8,012 nucleotides of DNA, taken from NCBI GenBank assembly GCA_052388025.1, contig JBQTIP010000075.1, positions 1 to 8,012 on the forward strand. The letters run 5' to 3'. Below the pieces are notes generated by a model. The model was not told the origin of the DNA. It did no database searches and worked only from the letters and a program-made list of their open reading frames with translations. The translations under genes and the position numbers were made by a program. Positions within the stretch are counted from its first letter, which is position 1. Each line of letters starts with the position of its first letter. This DNA comes from JBQTIP01 sp052388025 (GTDB taxonomy: Bacteria > Actinomycetota > UBA4738 > HRBIN12). Below, piece by piece: positions 1-5,822 of this stretch.

Positions 1-39
1 CGCTCCGAACAGAGATCTGCGCAGCACCGGCCGTGTCAT
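1..39 (-). CDS. Possible start of a minus-strand gene running off the left edge
   Basis: An ATG at 39 (minus strand) opens a frame without stops to the window edge, giving 13 residues that begin MTRPVLRRSLFGA. The basic N-terminus could precede a membrane segment, but too little is present to name a product. The only support for a real gene is a TANNNT element (TAAGGT, minus strand 55-50) ending 10 nt before the ATG, and the fact that a divergent arrangement with the ACT-domain gene would explain the 158-bp gap 40-197. The 10-nt spacing is longer than the 6-7 nt seen at other genes here, so this is a weak call. Confidence 0.3.
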   Translation of the reverse strand, partial: MTRPVLRRSLFGA

Positions 40-49
40 CGCTTCGGCA

Positions 50-55
50 ACCTTA
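50..55 (-). promoter_or_regulatory. Possible -10 element (TAAGGT) for the left-edge gene
   Basis: TAAGGT fits TANNNT and ends 10 nt before the ATG at 39. No -35-like hexamer is visible 16-18 nt upstream. Weak on its own. Confidence 0.25.
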
Positions 56-138
56 GCCGACCGGCCCCCGCCTTCCGTGGAACGGGCGCCGGAGATTCTG
101 TCGACGTGGGCTCCGCAACGTCGGGCCGGGCCTGCCCA

Positions 139-167
139 TTGACGCGCGGGCCCAACCCGAGTAGACC
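139..167 (+). promoter_or_regulatory. Sigma-70-type promoter of the ACT-domain gene
   Basis: TTGACG (139-144) and TAGACC (162-167) are separated by exactly 17 nt, the optimal spacing for housekeeping sigma factors. The -35 matches the consensus at five of six positions, while the -10 keeps TA but lacks the final T. Transcription would start near 174, leaving a leader of about 24 nt that contains the ribosome-binding region. It is the only convincing two-element promoter seen in the window. Confidence 0.6.
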
Positions 168-197
168 AGTCATCGACGCGGAGGAAAGGGGAAGGCC

Positions 198-572
198 ATG
201 CCGAAGGATCTCACGGTGTCCCTCGAGGACCGCCCCGGATCCCTCGCCGCGATGGGCGAGGCGCTCGGGAACGCCGGTGTGAACATCGAGGGGGTGTGCG
301 GCATGGCCCACGAGGGCCGAGGGGTCGTCCATGTCCTCGTCGAGGATGCGGCCGCAGCGCGGACCGCGCTGGAGGGGGCCGGCGTCAAGGTCGAGGGCGA
401 GAGCGACGTCGTGATCATCGACCTGTCGGGGCAGGACCGGCCGGGGACCCTCGGCGCGATGGCTCGGAAGATCGGCGACGCCGGCGTCAACATCAACCTC
501 GTCTACATCGCGATGGGTGGCCGGGGCGTCCTCGGGGTCGACGACCGCGACAAGGCCATTGCGGCGCTGTAA
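198..572 (+). CDS. Tandem ACT-domain amino-acid-binding protein
   Basis: This 124-residue protein is made almost entirely of two ACT repeats: DRPGSL (11-16) followed by GNAGVNIEG (24-32), and DRPGTL (80-85) followed by GDAGVNIN (93-100). The R-P-G-(S/T)-L turn and the downstream N-I are the classic ACT signature for binding small ligands, usually amino acids. No catalytic or DNA-binding domain is attached, so a free-standing sensor or regulatory subunit is likely; the ligand cannot be told. The ATG at 198 is preceded by a purine-rich stretch (180-195, with GGAGG at 180-184 and AGGGG at 187-191) and a good promoter at 139-167. It converges on the hypothetical gene ending at 586. The ACT fold is secure; the physiological role is unknown. 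Confidence 0.9.
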   Translation: MPKDLTVSLEDRPGSLAAMGEALGNAGVNIEGVCGMAHEGRGVVHVLVEDAAAARTALEGAGVKVEGESDVVIIDLSGQDRPGTLGAMARKIGDAGVNINLVYIAMGGRGVLGVDDRDKAIAAL

Positions 573-580
573 GACGGCGT

Positions 581-595
581 CCCGCCTAGTGCGGG
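581..595. terminator. Short hairpin between convergent stop codons
   Basis: CCCGC (581-585) and GCGGG (591-595) form a perfect 5-bp all-GC stem with a 5-nt loop. It sits 9 bp after the ACT gene stop and spans the stop codon of the opposing hypothetical gene. There is no T-run on either side, so it is at best a U-less bidirectional terminator. Confidence 0.3.
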
Positions 596-957
596 CGGCG
601 GATCCCTCGGAACTCGAGCGCCCAGGTCCAGCGCTCGCCGTCCGGCGAGTGCTCGAAGCGCAGGAGCCGGCCGACCTCACCGCCGGGTAGCAGCACCGGG
701 AGGCCGACGTGCTCCTCGCCGGGCCAGAGCTCCTCCCGCGCGGGCTCCTCCAGGCGGAGCAGTGTCATCGGGTGCTCGCCGGTTCGCTCCAAGGGGTCGC
801 ACCAGTCCGCGTCCCTGTCGACGCGCCGGAACCTGACGAATCGCGGAACGGCGTGCAGGAGAAGCGGCTCTCCGGGGTTCACCCACCCCTTGCCGAAGAA
901 CCGCCATCGCTCGCCGTCCTTGGACGTCTCGACGGCCCAGGCGACGTGTCCCTCCAC
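586..957 (-). CDS. Hypothetical protein with duplicated S-x-DGERW motif
   Basis: This 123-residue protein is not one I recognise by name. It carries the same short motif near both ends: SKDGERW (12-18) and SPDGERW (104-110). S-x-D-G-x-x-W is typical of a beta-hairpin in discoidin (F5/8 type C)-like beta-sandwich domains, where it often precedes a strand such as FVRFRRV (40-46 here), so a small beta-rich, possibly ligand-binding protein is plausible. There is no signal peptide or membrane segment, and one cysteine (53). The GTG start is chosen because TAGCCT (minus strand 970-965) ends exactly 7 nt upstream, matching leaderless starts elsewhere in the window. It lies 23 bp after glcF and may also receive read-through from that operon. 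Coding status is supported by the promoter and motif repeat, not by family recognition. Confidence 0.65.
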   Translation of the reverse strand: MEGHVAWAVETSKDGERWRFFGKGWVNPGEPLLLHAVPRFVRFRRVDRDADWCDPLERTGEHPMTLLRLEEPAREELWPGEEHVGLPVLLPGGEVGRLLRFEHSPDGERWTWALEFRGIRRPH

Positions 958-964
958 GCGCCCA

Positions 965-970
965 AGGCTA
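965..970 (-). promoter_or_regulatory. Leaderless-type -10 element (TAGCCT) of the hypothetical gene
   Basis: TAGCCT reads on the minus strand and ends 7 nt before the GTG at 957, within the 23-bp gap after glcF. This spacing would put the transcription start at or next to the start codon. No -35 element is seen. Confidence 0.5.
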
Positions 971-980
971 CGCGGGTCGG

Positions 981-2303
981 TCAGTTCTCGCGAGTCTCAT
1001 CCCCGGCGCGGTACGCGCGATCGAGGATCTCGACGGGATGGAGGACCTCCACGTCCCCGCCCAGTGTCCTGAGCCCGGCGGAGATCTGCATGGAGCAGCC
1101 GGGGTTCGCGGAGGCCACCGTCGGCGCCCCGGTCGAGGCGATCGCCTCGGCCTTCTGTCTCGAGAGCTGCTCGGACATCTTCGGCTCGAGCACGTTGTAG
1201 AGCCCTGCCGCTCCGCAGCAACGGTCCCCGTTCTCGATCTCGACGATCTGGAGATCCGGCACCTGCTCGAGGATCGCTCTGGGCTGCTCCCGGATGCGCT
1301 GGGCGCGAAGGGCGTGGCACGCGTCGTGATACGCGACGCGATCGAGCCCCGCGCCGGCGGCGGGTGCCTCGATGCCCTGCTCGTACAGGAACTCCATCAG
1401 GTCGCGGACCTTGCGGGAAAACGCTTCTGCGCCCGGGTCGCCTCCCAGCAGCTCGCCGTACTCCTTCATGTGCGCGCCGCAGCCGGCGGCGTTCACGACG
1501 ACCCGGTCGACACCCTCGAACGCCCGGAGGTTCCTGCGCGCCAGCTTCCTCGAAGTATCGAGGTGGCCGTAGTGGGCCTGGAGCGCCCCGCAGCAGACTT
1601 GCCTCTGCGGCACGACGACGCGCCAGCCGTTCCGCGAGAGGACCCGGATCGTCGCGCGGTTCACGGGTCGGTACCAGCGGTCCTGCACGCAGCCCGAGAG
1701 GATGGCCACGGTGCCGCGGGCGTCTCCTCGGGCGTCGGTCACGCGGGGTAGCCGCCGGACGAGCTCGCGCAGACTCGTCCGCGGAACCAGCCCTCGCACG
1801 CGCTTCGGCAGGAACGGTCGAGCGAGGGGCGCAAGGGCGGCGGCCAGCATGAGAAGCCGCTTCCTCGGCAGGGCGACCTCGAACCCGAGCCATCGCGGGA
1901 ACCGCTCGCGCCGCGTGCGGAGCGGCTCGATCTGCACGCGCGCCCGTTCCATCATCCGGCCGAAGGGCACGTGGGAGGGGCACACGTCCTCGCAGGCGCG
2001 GCAGGACAGGCAGAGGTCCATGAAGGAGGCGAAGGTGTCGTTTACCTCGGCCCGCCCCTCCGACACCGCGCGCATCGCCGCGATCCGGCCCCGCGGCGAA
2101 GCCGACTCCTCGCCGGTCAGCCGGTAGGTGGGGCAGTGGGGCAGGCAGAGCCCGCACGCGACGCAGCTCGAGATGTCCTCGTCGGACGGGAAGTCGGCGA
2201 GCCGCCATCCGGCGACCGCCTCCGGGTCTCGCCCGAGGAACCGAACGCCCTCGGGCATCTCGCTCCCGAGCGGCGCCGCGCCTTGCCGGGGCTCGACCGA
2301 CAT
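981..2303 (-). CDS. glcF: Glycolate oxidase iron-sulfur subunit
   Basis: This 440-residue subunit should carry electrons from the FAD subunits to the membrane quinone pool. The N-terminal half has two [4Fe-4S] ferredoxin-type motifs: C47-x2-C50-x2-C53-x3-C57-P and C98-x2-C101-x2-C104-x3-C108-P. The C-terminal half has two cysteine-rich CCG domains: C205, CCG 237-239 and C275; then C329, CCG 362-364 and C403. This order and length are those of GlcF and related heterodisulfide-reductase-like subunits. The frame is open upstream to 2537, but the ATG at 2303 is preferred because it overlaps the glcE stop as TGATG, has a G-rich ribosome-binding stretch just upstream, and places the first cluster at the usual position. 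It is probably peripheral on the cytoplasmic face. A D-lactate dehydrogenase Fe-S subunit is the main alternative. Confidence 0.95.
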   Translation of the reverse strand: MSVEPRQGAAPLGSEMPEGVRFLGRDPEAVAGWRLADFPSDEDISSCVACGLCLPHCPTYRLTGEESASPRGRIAAMRAVSEGRAEVNDTFASFMDLCLSCRACEDVCPSHVPFGRMMERARVQIEPLRTRRERFPRWLGFEVALPRKRLLMLAAALAPLARPFLPKRVRGLVPRTSLRELVRRLPRVTDARGDARGTVAILSGCVQDRWYRPVNRATIRVLSRNGWRVVVPQRQVCCGALQAHYGHLDTSRKLARRNLRAFEGVDRVVVNAAGCGAHMKEYGELLGGDPGAEAFSRKVRDLMEFLYEQGIEAPAAGAGLDRVAYHDACHALRAQRIREQPRAILEQVPDLQIVEIENGDRCCGAAGLYNVLEPKMSEQLSRQKAEAIASTGAPTVASANPGCSMQISAGLRTLGGDVEVLHPVEILDRAYRAGDETREN

Positions 2304-3358
2304 CAGATCCCACCCCAGAAGCGGCCGGGGGCGAGGATTCCCGCCGGGTCGAACGCGTGCTTCAGGCGGCGATGGATGGCCGGGGCCGGCGGCGTCGCGC
2401 CCCCTAGGCCCCCCGGGCCTCGGATCACGGGCGCGACGCCCCCCAGCTCCTCGGCGCGGGCGCGGAGCTCCGTGAGCTCGCCGTCGGCGCTCGCTAGTCC
2501 ATACCAGACTAGTCCGACGCCGACGAGCGCTCCCCACGCATCGCCGGCGGCCCCGGCGAGCTCACCGATCTTCGACGGCGCGACGGAGGCTTCCACTACG
2601 GTGGGCTGTTCCGCCCACGCGGTCGTGGCCGGGAACGCGCCGTCGTCCTCGACTTCGGGCTCAGGCGCCGCCGCCCGAGCCGCCGCCGTCTGCTCCTCCA
2701 CCTCCTCTGGCCAGCCCTCCAGCCGGAGCTCTACTCGTTCGGGCCCAGCGAGGACGGCCGCCGGCAGTGGGACGGCCTCCAGCAGCCGCAACCCGAGATC
2801 GAGCCCGCCTTCGGACCAGGACAGCGTCCGCCGCGCTTTCGAGCGGGGGCGGAGCTTCAGCGCTACCTGGACGATCACGCCGAGCGTTCCGAGCGAGCCC
2901 GTCGCGAGCCGCGGAAGGTCGAAGCCGGTCACGTTCTTCACGGTGCGGCCGCCGCCCCTGATCAGGCGGCCGTCGCCCGTCACGAGCTCGATCTCGAGCA
3001 CGGTGTCGCGGACGGGGCCGACCCGCAGGCGTCGCGGCGACGTGGCCGCCGCCGCGATCACGCCGCCCACGGTCGCCTCGGGCGGCGCGTCCGAAGGCCA
3101 CTCCTGGCTTCCCTCCGTGAGGATCCGATCGAGCGCCCCGACCCGAATCCCGGCTTCCACAACGGCGATCATCTCGGCGGGGTCGTAGGCGACCACGCGA
3201 TCGAGCTGCGTGGTCCAAAGCTCGGCGTCGACCTCGCTCGGGTTGCCCTTGTCGACGTGCGTGCGGCCGCCCACGGCGAGCATCCGGCGGCCGTCGGCGC
3301 TCGCCCCGCGCAGGGCGTCCACGATGTCGCCCTTGGAGTAGGCGTGGATCAGATCCAC
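2303..3358 (-). CDS. glcE: Glycolate oxidase FAD-binding subunit GlcE
   Basis: This 351-residue protein has a PCMH-type FAD-binding domain: LAVGGRTH (27-34), ATVGGVIAAAATSPRR (95-110), VRDTVLEIELVTGDG (116-130), and GRTVKNVTGFDLPRLATGSLGTLG (137-160), which resembles GlcE closely. The C-terminus, LKHAFDPAGILAPGRF (332-347), is the usual closing motif of the glycolate/D-lactate oxidase family. It is shorter than GlcD and lacks its histidine-rich active-site motifs, as GlcE does. The GTG at 3358 is chosen because GGAGGG lies 3-4 nt upstream (minus strand 3367-3362) and the frame then overlaps the glcD end by 10 bp; the long open frame further upstream is antisense-like sequence within glcD. It ends at 2303, sharing one base with the glcF start. 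Translation is therefore coupled on both sides. Confidence 0.93.
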   Translation of the reverse strand: MDLIHAYSKGDIVDALRGASADGRRMLAVGGRTHVDKGNPSEVDAELWTTQLDRVVAYDPAEMIAVVEAGIRVGALDRILTEGSQEWPSDAPPEATVGGVIAAAATSPRRLRVGPVRDTVLEIELVTGDGRLIRGGGRTVKNVTGFDLPRLATGSLGTLGVIVQVALKLRPRSKARRTLSWSEGGLDLGLRLLEAVPLPAAVLAGPERVELRLEGWPEEVEEQTAAARAAAPEPEVEDDGAFPATTAWAEQPTVVEASVAPSKIGELAGAAGDAWGALVGVGLVWYGLASADGELTELRARAEELGGVAPVIRGPGGLGGATPPAPAIHRRLKHAFDPAGILAPGRFWGGI

Positions 3359-4812
3359 GATCCCTCCGGGAGCTCGCCGGCAGCCTCCGCCGCGTCGGAC
3401 CCGCGGGCCATCGCGAAGTCGCCGCACCGCGCGCCGGACGGAAGCACCTTGTGCGGGTTCATCCGCCGATCGGGATCGAACGCCGCCCGGAGGCAGTCCT
3501 GCGCCGCGAGATCTTCCGGTGTGAACACCAGCGGCATGAAGTCGCGCTTCTCCAGCCCGATGCCGTGCTCCCCGGACAGTGTCCCGCCGGCCTCCACGCA
3601 GAGGCGGACGATCTCCTCGGACGCCATCAGGACCCGCTCGAGCGTGCCGGACACGTTTCGATCGAACGAGAGTAAGGGGTGCAGGTTTCCGTCTCCCGCG
3701 TGGAACACGTTCGTCACCACGAGATCGTGGCGCCTCGCGATCTCGTACACGCCGGCGAGCACCTCGACGAGCTTGGTCCGAGGAACCACGCAGTCGTGGA
3801 GGTGGTAGTGAGGAGCGATCTGCGCCACGGCGCCGAAGGCGCTCTTGCGCCCCTTCCAGAGCAGCGCGCGCTCCGCGTCGTCGGCCGCCACTCGGATGCT
3901 GCGGACGTGGTTCGATCTCGCGGCCTCCTTTACAGCGCGCGCCTGCGCCTCGACCGCCGAGGGCAGCCCGTCCATCTCCACGATTAGGATGGCCGCGGCG
4001 TCGGTCGGGTAGCCGGCGTGCGCGAAGCTCTCCGCCGCGATCACGATCCCCTGGTCCATCATCTCGACGGCGGCCGGGACCACGCCGGCCGCGATGATGT
4101 CGGAAACCGTTGCGGCGCAATCCTTCACGGTCAGGAAGTCCAGCAGCATCGTGGAGACGGCGGGAGGCAGCGGCGTGAGCCGCACACACACGGCCGTGAC
4201 GATGCCGAGTGTCCCCTCGGAGCCGACCACCACGCCGCGGAGGTCGTAGCCGACCGACTCCGGCCCCTCGGAGCCGAGCCGCACGACGTCCCCGTCTGGC
4301 AGCACCACCTCGAGCGCCAGGATGTGCGCGGAGGTGATGCCGTAGGCCAGGCAGTGAGGGCCGCCCGCGTTCGTGCTCACGTTGCCGCCGATCGAGCACG
4401 TCTGCTGCGAGGAGGGGTCGGGCGCGTAGGTGAAGCCGAAAGGCCGGAGCGCGTTCGCGAGATCGAGGTTCAGGACTCCCGGCTCCACCCAGGCGAGACG
4501 GTCCTCCGGACGGACCTCCAGGATGCGGTCCATCTTGGACGTGACGACCACGAGCGCGTCGCCGATCGGCGTCGACCCCCCGGCGAGGCCGGTGCCCGAT
4601 CCGCGCGGGACCACCGACAGGCCGTGCTCGGCCGCGGTACGGATGCAGGCGACTACGTGCTCCCGGGTGCGCGGGAACGCTACCAGCGCGGCGCCTCCCT
4701 CGAACATGGACGCGTCGCGCGCGTACAGGGCGAGCGCGAGCGAGTCGGCGAGCACCTCGCCCGGCCCGAGGGCGTCCTCGAGCGCGCGGCGCGCTGCGTC
4801 GACGTCGGCCAT
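3349..4812 (-). CDS. glcD: Glycolate oxidase catalytic FAD subunit GlcD
   Basis: This 487-residue FAD-linked oxidase oxidises glycolate to glyoxylate (D-lactate is a possible alternative substrate). The FAD-binding PCMH domain shows PRGSGTGLAGG (69-79), PDPSSQQTCSIGGNVSTNAGG (131-151) and GSEGTLGIVT (197-206). The C-terminal cap domain has HAGDGNLHP (371-379) and SGEHGIGLEKR (413-423), whose histidines are conserved active-site or metal-associated residues in the family, and FDPDRRMNPHKVLP (445-458) near the end. Length matches GlcD. The ATG at 4812 has no Shine-Dalgarno, but TAGCCT (minus strand 4824-4819) ends 6 nt upstream, so a leaderless start is likely. It is first of the glcD-glcE-glcF set and lies 50 bp after the rhodanese gene. 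There is no adjacent glcC-type regulator. Roughly the last 25 residues (463-487) extend past the usual end. Confidence 0.95.
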   Translation of the reverse strand: MADVDAARRALEDALGPGEVLADSLALALYARDASMFEGGAALVAFPRTREHVVACIRTAAEHGLSVVPRGSGTGLAGGSTPIGDALVVVTSKMDRILEVRPEDRLAWVEPGVLNLDLANALRPFGFTYAPDPSSQQTCSIGGNVSTNAGGPHCLAYGITSAHILALEVVLPDGDVVRLGSEGPESVGYDLRGVVVGSEGTLGIVTAVCVRLTPLPPAVSTMLLDFLTVKDCAATVSDIIAAGVVPAAVEMMDQGIVIAAESFAHAGYPTDAAAILIVEMDGLPSAVEAQARAVKEAARSNHVRSIRVAADDAERALLWKGRKSAFGAVAQIAPHYHLHDCVVPRTKLVEVLAGVYEIARRHDLVVTNVFHAGDGNLHPLLSFDRNVSGTLERVLMASEEIVRLCVEAGGTLSGEHGIGLEKRDFMPLVFTPEDLAAQDCLRAAFDPDRRMNPHKVLPSGARCGDFAMARGSDAAEAAGELPEGSWI

Positions 4813-4818
4813 GTCGAT

Positions 4819-4824
4819 AGGCTA
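4819..4824 (-). promoter_or_regulatory. Leaderless-type -10 element (TAGCCT) of glcD
   Basis: TAGCCT on the minus strand ends 6 nt before the glcD ATG at 4812, inside the 50-bp gap after the rhodanese gene. It suggests that glcDEF can be transcribed on its own. No recognisable -35 hexamer precedes it. Confidence 0.5.
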
Positions 4825-4862
4825 CGTGTCCCGAAAGATGTGTGGAGCAGATTCGCCGTGGC

Positions 4863-5195
4863 TCAGGCGACCCGGCCGGCGGACCCGTCCGGCGCGGAGA
4901 ACGGCAGACCCTCCCGGGCCCACTCCTCCATCCCGCCCTCGAGGTTGTAGGCCTCGAAGCCGCGCGCCTGGAGCATCATCGCGGCGAGCTCGCTCCGGTT
5001 CCCTGAGCGGCAAACGACGACGACCGGCTTCCCCGGGTCGAGTTCGGAGCCGCCGCCGGACATGATCGTGTTGAGCGGGATGTGGATCGCGCTCTCGACG
5101 CGTCCCGCCTCCCACTCGTAGGGCTCGCGGCAGTCCAGCAGCTGGATCTCGTCGAGGCGCTCGTGCACGCCCTTCGGGTGGTTCAGCTCGCTCAC
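4863..5195 (-). CDS. Single-domain rhodanese-like sulfurtransferase
   Basis: This 110-residue protein is one rhodanese domain, expected to move sulfane sulfur through a cysteine persulfide in the cytoplasm. Diagnostic parts are LLDCREPYEWEAGRVESAIHIPL (19-41), the active-site loop C62-RSGNRS (62-68) with the catalytic cysteine present, and the closing GFEAYNLEGGMEEW (79-92). Size fits GlpE-type single-domain rhodaneses, and there is no signal peptide. The GTG at 5195 is selected because TAGAGT (minus strand 5208-5203) ends 7 nt upstream; no Shine-Dalgarno is present. It lies 49 bp after the macro-domain gene and 50 bp before glcD on the same strand. Sulfur donor and acceptor cannot be inferred, and neither neighbour has an obvious sulfur role. 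Confidence 0.92.
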   Translation of the reverse strand: MSELNHPKGVHERLDEIQLLDCREPYEWEAGRVESAIHIPLNTIMSGGGSELDPGKPVVVVCRSGNRSELAAMMLQARGFEAYNLEGGMEEWAREGLPFSAPDGSAGRVA

Positions 5196-5202
5196 GGACC
5201 AA

Positions 5203-5208
5203 ACTCTA
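5203..5208 (-). promoter_or_regulatory. Leaderless-type -10 element (TAGAGT) of the rhodanese gene
   Basis: TAGAGT on the minus strand ends 7 nt before the GTG at 5195, in the 49-bp gap between the macro and rhodanese genes. It supports this start codon and an internal promoter. No -35 is apparent. Confidence 0.5.
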
Positions 5209-5244
5209 TCAGCGTGGTCGGAATCCGGCGAAGACGGGGGAGGC

Positions 5245-5766
5245 TCATTCGCCCGCGGCGGCGAGCGCTTGCTCGAAGGCCTCGTAGGCGGCCCGGTCGA
5301 ACAGGACGAACCGGACCTCCTCGACCCCCGTATCGGCAGACCGCACCGCTTCGATCGCGACCGGGGCGGCGAGCTCCAGCGGGTAGCCGTAGACGCCGGT
5401 CGAGATGGCCGGGAAGGCGACCGTCGTCGCGCCGAGCTCGTCGGCCACGCGGAGCGACTCGGTGTGGCAGCTCGCGAGCAGACCCGACCGGTCCTCCGAC
5501 TTTGCGTACACGGGCCCGACCGTGTGGATCACCCACCGCGCGGGGAGGTTCCCGGCCGCCGTCGCGACGGCCTGTCCGGTCGGAAGGCCGTCCGGGTAGC
5601 TCTGGGCTCGGATGCGCTTGCACTCCTCTAGGATCGCAGGCCCGCCCCTGCGGTGGATCGCTCCGTCGACGCCGCCGCCCCCCATGAGCGAGGAGTTGGC
5701 CGCGTTCACGATCGCGTCGACGCGCTGGCCGGTGATGTCGCCTTGAACCAGGACGATCCGCGGCAT
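5245..5766 (-). CDS. ymdB: Macro-domain protein, probable O-acetyl-ADP-ribose deacetylase
   Basis: This 173-residue protein is a stand-alone macro domain of the MacroD/YmdB type, which binds ADP-ribose and removes ADP-ribosyl or acetyl groups from ADP-ribose derivatives. Seen in order: GDIT (9-12), VNAANSSLMGGGGVDGAIH (20-38) containing the catalytic Asn region and glycine-rich substrate loop, VIHTVGP (79-85), and FPAISTGVYGYP (118-129), the phosphate-binding loop. All the key MacroD motifs are intact and the length is close to E. coli YmdB. The ATG at 5766 has TAGGAT (minus strand 5779-5774) ending 7 nt upstream and no Shine-Dalgarno, so a leaderless message is likely. It is divergent from the PfkB-family kinase across 56 bp. 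No ADP-ribosyltransferase or toxin partner is in the window. Whether the substrate is O-acetyl-ADP-ribose or mono-ADP-ribosylated protein is open. Confidence 0.93.
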   Translation of the reverse strand: MPRIVLVQGDITGQRVDAIVNAANSSLMGGGGVDGAIHRRGGPAILEECKRIRAQSYPDGLPTGQAVATAAGNLPARWVIHTVGPVYAKSEDRSGLLASCHTESLRVADELGATTVAFPAISTGVYGYPLELAAPVAIEAVRSADTGVEEVRFVLFDRAAYEAFEQALAAAGE

Positions 5767-5773
5767 GACAGGG

Positions 5774-5779
5774 ATCCTA
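5774..5779 (-). promoter_or_regulatory. Leaderless-type -10 element (TAGGAT) of the macro gene
   Basis: TAGGAT on the minus strand ends 7 nt before the macro-domain ATG at 5766. It mirrors the TAGGCT of the divergent kinase gene, with the two boxes 31 bp apart, so polymerases on the two promoters would compete for space. Confidence 0.5.
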
Positions 5780-5783
5780 CGGC

Positions 5784-5795
5784 CGGTCGAGACCG
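5784..5795. promoter_or_regulatory. Palindrome between divergent promoters, candidate operator
   Basis: CGGTC-GA-GACCG is a perfect 5-2-5 inverted repeat between the two outward-facing -10 boxes. It covers about -39 to -28 relative to the kinase start codon and about -18 to -29 relative to the macro start codon. A bound regulator there could affect both genes. A 5-bp arm can arise by chance in GC-rich DNA, so binding is speculative. Confidence 0.25.
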
Positions 5796-5810
5796 CCGTG
5801 GGAACGCGTG

Positions 5811-5816
5811 TAGGCT
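5811..5816 (+). promoter_or_regulatory. Leaderless-type -10 element (TAGGCT) of the PfkB-family gene
   Basis: TAGGCT ends 6 nt before the ATG at 5823. No Shine-Dalgarno separates it from the start codon and no -35 hexamer is evident. Confidence 0.5.
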
Positions 5817-5822
5817 CGCCGG

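Noticed and set aside
60..90. Hairpin in the gap upstream of the ACT gene
   Set aside because: CCCG/CGGG and TTC/GAA arms exist but require a bulge and a very small loop, with no T-run; too weak to call.
36..680. Minus-strand open frame of 214 codons across the ACT gene
   Set aside because: It overlaps the ACT gene, its promoter and the end of the hypothetical gene, and has no family features.
2304..2537. Upstream extension of glcF to a 518-residue protein
   Set aside because: The added 78 residues are low-complexity Arg/Pro/Gly sequence overlapping the 3' end of glcE. The TGATG junction at 2303 fits the family length.
1971..3188. Plus-strand open frame of 405 codons antisense to glcF/glcE
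   Set aside because: Composition is Ser/Ala/Pro/Arg-rich without motifs, as expected for an antisense frame of GC-rich genes. No promoter or ribosome-binding site.
3359..4399. Long in-frame upstream extension of glcE giving a ~698-residue protein
   Set aside because: The extra sequence is arginine- and glycine-rich shadow of glcD in another frame, with no domain. A GTG at 3358 with GGAGGG upstream explains the real start.
4018..4950. Plus-strand open frame of 310 codons antisense to glcD
   Set aside because: Histidine- and arginine-rich shadow of a strongly supported catalytic subunit; no recognisable domain.
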